Shown here: piece by piece, positions 56,301-64,000 of the stretch
Layout of the letters: every line of letters starts with the position of its first letter
Position numbering within the stretch: the first letter of the stretch is position 1
DNA from: Chionoecetes opilio
Taxonomy: Eukaryota; Arthropoda; Malacostraca; Decapoda; Majidae
Assembly: GCA_016584305.1 (NCBI GenBank)
Contig: JACEEZ010002677.1
Coordinates: 214,501 to 278,500 of the forward strand
Direction: 5' to 3'
Length of the DNA: 64,000 nt
Notes under the pieces: generated by a model
Told to the model about the DNA's origin: nothing
Seen by the model: only the letters and a program-made list of their open reading frames with translations
The model's database searches: none
Made by a program: the position numbers and the translations under genes

Positions 56301-58470
56301 ACGCGATACTTACCTACTTGCTACATGACCTGCATCCTTCAAGGGACTTCCATGTTTCTGTTTTGTCACCTGACACTCACCCATCCTCTCCAAACCATCT
56401 CTGTGCCTCACATCACCATCTATACCACTACACATTGCATTGCCTCTCCTGTGTCGGTCGTACTAAATATTACATGTACAGTCCCATTACTCTTGCCATC
56501 CATTCTGTTCACACCACAGCCACCCGACTCATTTGCTGGAATCACGACCTCTGACATTTATTCCGTGTTCAGGTCACTTGCATATTTCTGTTGTAAGTCA
56601 TGCAATGCCAGAGTGTCTTCTCTACTTCCTTGCTCAGCGTCCTCGTCCCCGTCATGCCACCCAAGCATCACTACTTCCCCTCCCTGTACGGCTGTCTCCC
56701 TTACAAGTATCTTCCCTTCCATGCTGGCACAGGACAGAGCTAGTATAATTGAATTTATTAACTTCTTCCAATATCTGTATTCATCATTGTTTTGCATTAC
56801 ATACTTCTTTCGTGCATTAATTAACACTGAAACTACAACGACAATTTATAAATTAACCAAGCATGATGAAAAGTCTATTTTGTTCCTATGATAACCAGAT
56901 CCATGGCGTTGGCGTGTAGTTAGGTTTACTGTGTGGTGTTTGGGCACCACAACCAGAGGCTGGTGACATCACCAGATTGGGGAACTTTATACATTTGAAA
57001 TTAAGGCTTATTGGCATCCATTCTAGATTGACGATAACGCAATTGCCATGCAAACATAACGTCCCTTTTGTACAAATTTAGAAAAAGATGAAGGTAAAGT
57101 TGTCCTGAATAGCCAAGTCAAAAAGTGTCATGTAGGTGTTTTGTGTGTCCTGTTGTGAGGGTTAGAATTCAGTCCCGAACCACGGCTGCCACGTCAGCTC
57201 GGCAAGACCCCACGTCTTAATGGTGTGTTTGGGCAGATATCATTGCTTGCATAGTGTTATTATGCCACGCTCCTCTTTCTCCCAAGCTTTTTATGCATTT
57301 CTGGCATTCACAATGCTGCCCACTTTATAAGCCATAAATAAATGAAAACTGTGATCGCTACCATACAGTAGATCATTGCATAATGCATGCCCCACACAAC
57401 CCTCCGCCCTCACACGGCCCCACCCTCCCCATGGCGGGGGTCAGGAGACAGCCACCCACAGGGAGCAACACATGGGTGGCAGAGGCTCCTGTGACAGACA
57501 TCTGAACAGTGACGGATAGCAGTTACTCGAGCAAAATCTTGGACATTTGTCCAATTTTGATGTGATCTGTCCTCCCCTGCGGGCGTTTGGAGCAGTCTTT
57601 CAGTGTGCTTGTCAGACAAATGGCTGCCAGGAGGTCTCTTAATAATCTGAGTGTACTTGAATTGGTCATGGCCTTGAGGACATGGCTTCCTCGCATTTAC
57701 AACTCTTAAAATAAATTTCATCTACCAAAATCCACTTTGGTATGTAAACATCGGGTAGTCTTTGTCATACAATTGACCATAGTTTCCTATGATATAAGGT
57801 TGCCATGAATGACGAATGGTGATGGTCTGGCTCATGGCGATTGCCCTGTGAGTTCATTGTCATCTAGCAGTTTCACTTCACTCACTCACAACCTCCAGCG
57901 TCGCACATATTTTACCACTCTAATAAATCCCAGCTGCACCATCTGTCAAACTTTAGTTCATCACATAGCAGGACAGTGTCTTGAGCAGCCCGTCAGGGTG
58001 GCAAGCCTGGTAGAGTGTGATTTCCAGATTGCACGTCCCTGTCATTCGGTCCAGCGGTTGATAGCTATTCACTCTGACGTGGCGGCGCTTTGTATATCGT
58101 AACTTGTATTGGTACTTGCAAGTGTCTTAGATAGAGAAATCTACTTATCTATCGCAAACGTTTGAGTTATAGTGCAATATTTTTTATCTACAGCCTCAAT
58201 ACCCATGATTCTTCTGTTCTTCACCTAACTCTTGTTTCGCTACTGACCCTGAGCGCTCGCGCGACTCCCTCACCACGCGCGACTCAGGTGACTCCATCCA
58301 TCAGTCTTGGATGTTTTTTTATCTAGTTTGCTTCTACTTTTATGTTGATTACTTCCAGCAGACCACACTCCATTGTTTACTGATGGAAGGAAGGCAGAAT
58401 TAATGCCGTGTGTGTGGTGGAGTGATATCAAAACAACACTTATCACTCACTCATCTGCCGGGTCTTTACT
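56301..58470. other. Intron, unassigned
   Basis: No exon accepted. 57870-58010 reads RRTYFTTLINPSCTICQ...HHIAGQC in one frame, faintly like a retrotransposon C-terminal CxxC...H...C segment. 58230-58287 has a coding-like frame that was rejected on phase. Confidence 0.35.
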
Positions 58471-58679
58471 AGACTCGCCGCACGTTAAGTTGGCGAAAAT
58501 GTGGCCCCTTCACTCCCCCCTTCCGAACGCACGGGATTGGCTGAGGTGTTGGGGCTTTAGGGCGGAATTTGGGAGTAAGACATTCTCACCCAACACCCAA
58601 CACCTCGGCCAATCCCGTGTGTTCGGAAGAAGGGAGCGAGAGGCCCATTTTTGACAACTTAGATGTATGGCGAGTGTAG
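58471..58679. mobile_element. Foldback element, family F (copy 2)
   Basis: Same arms as 10419-10630 (ACTCGCCGCACGTTAAGT at left). The central segment is the reverse complement of copy 1, so the element sits in the other orientation. Confidence 0.85.
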
Positions 58680-59395
58680 TATCCATGTAGTTTATTCATG
58701 TATGGTTTTGTTGTCATACAGAAAGTTTATTTGTTTTCTTCGTCACTTCCAATGTTGTTTACCAAAGATTATGTTGTCATCCTATGCAAATTCAAGGTCC
58801 TGATTCAAAGTAATGAACTGACCTGTACTGTATTTGCATTCTACTTGTAAATTGTAATTGTATTGTTGCCATCTTTTTCTTTTGGTTTCTGTCTTAGTTT
58901 GTGTTATTGAAGCCATGAATCACATAAATATTACTTCAATATTTACTGTGGACTCATAAGAGATTTTTACTTTGTTTTATTGATTCTGAAGTGACACAAA
59001 AATCTCCATCATGACACTGGAGAGGAAAAGTAACGAACATTTTCTACCATTGTGTATCAAACAGACGTTGTTATTATTCCTTTGATTTCTCGGCAGTGTT
59101 GATAGCAGACTCCTTTTCTTTTGATGCATAACCCAACAGCTTGATGTGGTATTTTTATTTGTAGTCTAGTGATGCATGGCAGCACTGCATGATGTTAAAA
59201 TCCTACGTGGGTTAAAATGACCCACGCTGCGGCTATACAATGCTGTTAGTAAGCAGACACCCGAGCAGCTTCAATGGATTATTCATAGTCAGATTGTATT
59301 ATGAATATTTACAAGCCATACAAAACTGTTTCAATATATAAATAAGTCTAATGTAACCTTTCAAGTTTTATTCTTTCTTATATTGTGTGGTGCTG
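58680..59395. other. Intron, no feature seen
   Basis: AT-rich, no repeat recognised. Confidence 0.4.
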
Positions 59396-59608
59396 TTAAC
59401 CCCTTCACACCCAGATCTTTCCTTGGCTATATGAAATTGTCTTATTAGCCATAAAATTACGAAAAAAGTAACTTAATATGCCAAATTAGTTAGTGGAACA
59501 AGGATACTAAACTGGTCATATCTATAAAACATTGCTTATATTCATTAAAAATCATCTAATGGTACCCAAATTACAATGGAAAGAACATTCTGGGCCTCAA
59601 GGGGTTAA
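59396..59608 (+). mobile_element. MITE family P (copy 13)
   Basis: Complete, TTAA at both ends; 95 bp before exon 12. Confidence 0.9.
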
Positions 59609-59702
59609 TAGTCTATAAAGATTATTGTTCGTAAAGTTGCTGCATTTTATAGTGTGAATGTTACAGTGTTTCCTTGTAATAATACTGCCTCGCACACCCC
59701 AG

Positions 59703-59848
59703 GCTGGCAAGATGACAGCCTGTGCTCCCGGCGCATGGACGACTACTGGGGCGACGGCTTCACCTCCCAGGCCTTCACGACGGGCCGGCGCGCTAAGTTC
59801 CCCCCGCCGCCCACCAAGCCGCGCCCCAAGGCCAGCCAGACCCTGAAG
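59703..59848 (+). CDS. RhoGAPp190 exon 12 (SH3-type proline motif)
   Basis: Acceptor CGCACACCCCAG, donor CTGAAG|GTAAGC. GC completes Cys; it ends on a whole codon. It encodes WQDDSLCSRRMDDYWGDGFT, then SQAFTTGRRAKFPPPPTKPR and PKASQTLK. The PPPPTKPRPK stretch corresponds to the conserved PPP-x-KPKP segment of p190 linkers, a likely SH3 ligand (inference). GC-rich. This is the last exon in the window; the Tyr-phosphorylated region and the RhoGAP domain should follow beyond 64 kb. Antisense and other-frame readings are shadows. Confidence 0.85.
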
Positions 59849-60295
59849 GTAAGCTAAGGACGGGCTAACAGTAAGGGATGCAGGACTCATGAAATACTAA
59901 CTCCACTGCCTTGACTAAATGCATATTGAACCTTAAAGCGACTCTTCCATGTGTATGTGTTAAGGCATAATCTGGCATGACATGAATCTGTACATCAAAT
60001 AATGCCATGTATACTGTATCTTATAAATGACTCTGTGCTAGCGCTGTGTGGGTCATGATTTGTTTACATCTGATGGTGGTCAGTGAGGCAGTCAGACATA
60101 CAGACAGTCACCACCAATGTGTGTGTGTGCATCAATACTCTCTCACATTGTCATGCCCAGAACGTTTTACCTCGGGGAAATACACCATGAGGTTAAGAAT
60201 ATAACCCTGCGTGATGCCATGTTGGTGACTCTTGAGGGATAGGAAATACGGATTAATTAATAGGATAGTAAGAAAATAACCACTTGCCCCGCCAC

Positions 60296-60368
<73 letters not shown>

Positions 60369-61019
60369 TTTTTTTTTACTTCCTCCCACCACTTTTATTT
60401 TTTATTTATTTACTATTATTACTATTTATTTGACAGCGTCCTTTAGTCTCCCGGGAACTCAGAGTGGCGCCCATTTTCTGATCCTCCTTCCACGTCTTCA
60501 CAACCTATCAACACTTTTTCTGTATGAGAGTCTGAGTGTAGGAATGAGATGGATCATTTCAGCCTCTTACTTTAGCACCTGTTCCTTGACACACTCTGGG
60601 CTCATGGCGGGCAGACCACCTTCATACCATCAGGGATTGCTGTCTGGTTAGGCCGAAAGGTTAAATGACTTTATTAAGGACGTAGAAGTTGACCCAAAAA
60701 AAATACTGGTAAGAGGAGAGAGAGAAAAAGATGGATATTTGAGGGAACAAAGGGATAAAAAAAGATATTTGAATGATCAAGAAGTACAGCTGAGCCTCCC
60801 TCACGGCCCTAAAGATGCCCCGCATGTACTGATGACAGGGTAGAAATGATAGCGCCAAAACTGTACATCAGTATTAGAAAACATGTAGATGGATACAGAT
60901 AGGGAACCAGGAGCACTGCAGCTTACTCAGGCCCTGTTGTGCTGTACCTAGGTAACCCCACACTCTTGTTTTCTCTTGTTTGTTTTGTTTAGAGGATAAT
61001 GCCTCAGAGCCATAGTGAT
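59849..61019. other. Intron with a (CT)n(T)n tract
   Basis: CT dinucleotides at 60298-60360 then T-run to 60377. Otherwise nothing recognised. Confidence 0.6.
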
Positions 61020-61238
61020 CTACCGCTGCTGCATATTAGTGTTGGCCGAAGCCACCACCCCGGGGGGGGGGGGTTACAAACCCCCGGCTGGCACCCGGTA
61101 CCCATTCACTGCTGGGTGGACAGGGGCTAGGGATTTAAGAAAGACCACCCATCTATCTTTCGCTCCGCCCGGGGATCGAACCCGGGACTTCTTGGTGGTA
61201 AGCCGAGCGTGCTAACCACTACACTACGGAGTTCCCAC
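61020..61238 (-). mobile_element. tRNA-derived SINE (family II)
   Basis: The reverse complement begins with a clear tRNA-like head: TAGTGTAGTGGTTAGC (61211-61226, A box) and GGGTTCGATCCCC (61171-61183, B box), with CCCGGG...CCCGGG arms like a T-stem. The tail side has a G-run and CCCCCGGCTGG. Different body from family I. An intact tRNA gene was considered, but the acceptor stem is not closed. Confidence 0.75.
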
Positions 61239-61630
61239 GCACACACACACACAACACACACACACACACAACATATGAGGAGAGACTTTCAAGACTAAAA
61301 CTCCCAACTCTTGAGAAAAGAAGAGAAAGGGGAGATTTTATAGCAGTGTACAGAGCCTCAATGGGTCTGGAAAAAATTGATAGAGAAGATCTGTTTGTGT
61401 GGGACGATAGAAGTACAAGAGGTCATGAGAAGAAATTGAAAAGGACAACATGCAAGAGGGACAAAAAAAATACAGCTTCCCGTATAGAAGCATAGAAGCC
61501 TGGAACAACCTTGATGCAAAAGTGATTAATGCAAGAAGTATTCAGGACTTCAAAGGCAAGCTGGATAATAGTAGATTTGGAGACGGGACAGTACGAGCAT
61601 AGCTCTTTTCCTGTATGTTACAACTAGGTA
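61239..61630 (+). pseudogene. 5'-truncated 3' end of RT family R
   Basis: Starts in the EERLSRLKLPTLEKRRERGD region (61275), runs through FVWDDRSTRGHEKKLKRT and SIEAWNNLDAKVI (one frameshift near 61470, extra A), to a stop near 61600, then the tail GTTACAACTAGGTAAATAC and (CA)n. Near-identical to the minus-strand copy at 19560-19830, so a fairly recent insertion. Confidence 0.85.
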
Positions 61631-61631
61631 A

Positions 61632-62264
<633 letters not shown>

Positions 62265-63353
62265 GATGTGATGAGCCAGGGTTGTGGTGAGTGAAGGGGT
62301 GAGTGAGGTGCTGAGGCTAGTACTAGATGCTGTGATGAGCCAGGGTTGTGGTGACTCATGGGGCAGTGAGGTGCTGAGGCTAGTACTAGATGCTGTGATG
62401 AGCCAGGGTTGTGGTGACTCATGGGGCAGTGAGGTGCTGAGGCTAGTTCTAGATGCTGTGATGAGCCAGGGTTGTGGTGACTCATGGGGCAGTGAGGTGC
62501 TGAGGCTAGTACTAGATGCTGTGATGAGCCAGTGTTGTGGTGACTCATGGGGCAGTGAGGTGCTGAGGCTAGTTCTAGATGCTGTGATGAGCCAGGGTTG
62601 TGGTGACTCATGGGGCAGTGAGGTGCTGAGGCTAGTACTAGATGCTGTGATGAGCCAGGGTTGTGGTGACTCATGGGGCAGTGAGGTGCTGAGGCTAGTA
62701 GTAGATGCTGTGATGAACCAGGGTTGTGGTGACTCATGGGGCAGTGAGGTGCTGAGGCTAGTTCTAGATGCTGTGATGAGCCAGGGTTGTGGTGACTCAT
62801 GGGACAGTGAGGTGCTGAGGCTAGTACTAGATGCTGTGATGAGCCAGGGTTGTGGTGACTCATGGGGCAGTGAGGTGCTGAGGCTAGTACTAGATGCTGT
62901 GATGAGCCAGGGTTGTGGTGACTCATGGGGCAGTGAGGTGCTGAGGCTAGTTCTAGATGCTGTGATGAGCCAGGGTTGTGGTGACTCATGGGGCAGTGAG
63001 GTGCTGAGGCTAGTACTAGATGCTGTGATGAGCCAGGGTTGTGGTGACTCATGGGGCAGTGAGGTGCTGAGGCTAGTACTAGATGCTGTGATGAGCCAGG
63101 GTTGTGGTGACTCATAGGGCAGTGAGGTGCTGAGGCTAGTTCTAGATGCTGTGATGAGCCAGGGTTGTGGTGACTCATGGGGCAGTGAGGTGCTGAGGCT
63201 AGTACTAGATGCTGTGATGAGCCAGGGTTGTGGTGACTCATAGGGCAGTGAGGTGCTGAGGCTAGTACTAGATGCTGTGATGAGCCAGGGTTGTGGTGAC
63301 TCATGGGACAGTGAGGTGCTGAGGCTAGTTAGTACTAGATGCTGTAATGAGCC
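62265..63353. repeat. 63-bp minisatellite with trimeric order
   Basis: About 17 units: GGTTGTGGTGACTCATGGGG, CAGTGAGGTGCTGAGGCTAG, TACTAGATGCTGTGATGAGC, CAG. 63 = 21 codons, so frames remain open on both strands (SHHNPGSSQHLVLASAPHCP on minus). The TACTAG/TTCTAG variant follows a mostly period-3 pattern. Confidence 0.95.
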
Positions 63354-64000
63354 AGGAGAGGGAACAGATGACTAGATGTTAAGGTGAACACGCCGCCAAG
63401 AGTCTGGCTTGGCTGCTCACAAGAGTGACGTACATGATGGACCCGTTGTTGTAAAGCCAAAACACCACCAGCCACTACAGAGCCTCAGACAGCCTGGCGC
63501 CCCGCCCGGGACATCAGTCTTGAACGTCAACTATAGGATGATTTTTTTATAATTTTTGTAAATTCTTAGTAAGCCAAATGTGAGAGAGCAGTGTGATATG
63601 AAAATTTCATGGAACTATCTTGACCAAATATGTGTCACTTCAATAGTAGTCATTTCTGCAAAAATTGTATCTATTAGAGCCCTAGAAATCAAATGACCGG
63701 TAAGCTTTTGTGGAGCTTTGAACAACAGTATTGCCTTTCTGATAGTGCACGTCAGATGTTAGACAAAGTGTGTAAGATGTGCAAGTTGGTGGTGCAGTTG
63801 TGTGGTTTATAGATGGATATGTGAGGAAGTGAAAACTTTGTACACAGAAAATAGCAGCCTATATACAATGTGCCAGGATTCAGCTCCTGATGCTTTCCTT
63901 GTCCCTGATGATGACTGTAGTGAACCACTGACTGTCAACTCACTCCTTCAATAGCTCTTTAGTTTGACACGACACTCAGTGACAGATAGGATTGATAGTC
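63354..64000. other. Intron, no feature seen
   Basis: No exon of the gene was recognised before the window ends. Confidence 0.4.

Noticed and set aside
58194..58287. Candidate exon between 11 and 12 (ERSRDSLTTRDS frame before CTCAG|GTGACT)
   Set aside because: The only good acceptor (ATCTACAG) is out of phase with exon 11 and hits stops; the coding-like frame has a TGA just upstream and no AG to enter it. Exons 11 and 12 already join in phase. A transcript could overturn this.
61160..61238. Intact tRNA gene on the minus strand
   Set aside because: A and B boxes are good, but no closing acceptor stem, and a SINE-like body follows.

Overview
This is eukaryotic nuclear DNA, most likely from an arthropod and probably a decapod crustacean. 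The grounds are: small GC-rich exons separated by very large introns; extreme loads of (CT)n, (CA)n, (AAT)n and minisatellite DNA; many short inverted-repeat transposons; tRNA-derived SINEs; and decayed non-LTR retrotransposons. The species assignment is inference; no rRNA or mitochondrial marker is present.

One protein-coding gene can be supported. It is the middle part of a p190-type RhoGAP (RhoGAPp190; vertebrate ARHGAP35/ARHGAP5) on the + strand. Twelve internal exons were found: 1610-1724, 2653-2776, 5176-5371, 6791-6970, 10019-10140, 12478-12644, 14344-14485, 19280-19478, 30159-30361, 48894-49292, 53110-53271 and 59703-59848. All junctions have GT..AG and the reading phase is continuous across all eleven introns (2155 nt, about 718 codons). 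Exons 1-4 encode the first pseudoGTPase domain (pG1), exons 5-8 the second (pG2), and exons 9-12 the acidic and proline-rich linker that precedes the RhoGAP domain. The N-terminal GTPase and FF domains must lie upstream of the window, and the catalytic RhoGAP domain downstream.

The rest is intron. 0-20 kb: dense transposon and microsatellite DNA, with short duplications of exon edges beside six exons. 19.5-21.6 kb: antisense non-LTR retrotransposon remains. 23-30 kb: two minisatellites, including a 5.1-kb array of 41-bp units. 31-39 kb: several TIR elements. 39.4-41.9 kb: 40-bp array. 43-45.1 kb: a broken retrotransposon with an internal 44-bp minisatellite that appears to be amplified from its own RT coding sequence. 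47.4-48.7 kb: 26-bp array. 53.9-55.2 kb: another RT remnant. 61-63.4 kb: SINE, RT 3' end, a long (CA)n(CT)n tract and a 63-bp array with trimeric order.

Two observations stand out. First, sequence at six of the twelve exons' edges (four acceptor sides, two donor sides) is duplicated inside the adjacent intron, producing decoy splice sites. Second, a 13-copy TTAA-flanked MITE family lies mostly in one orientation. Coordinates of repeats are by-eye boundaries and may be off by several bases.
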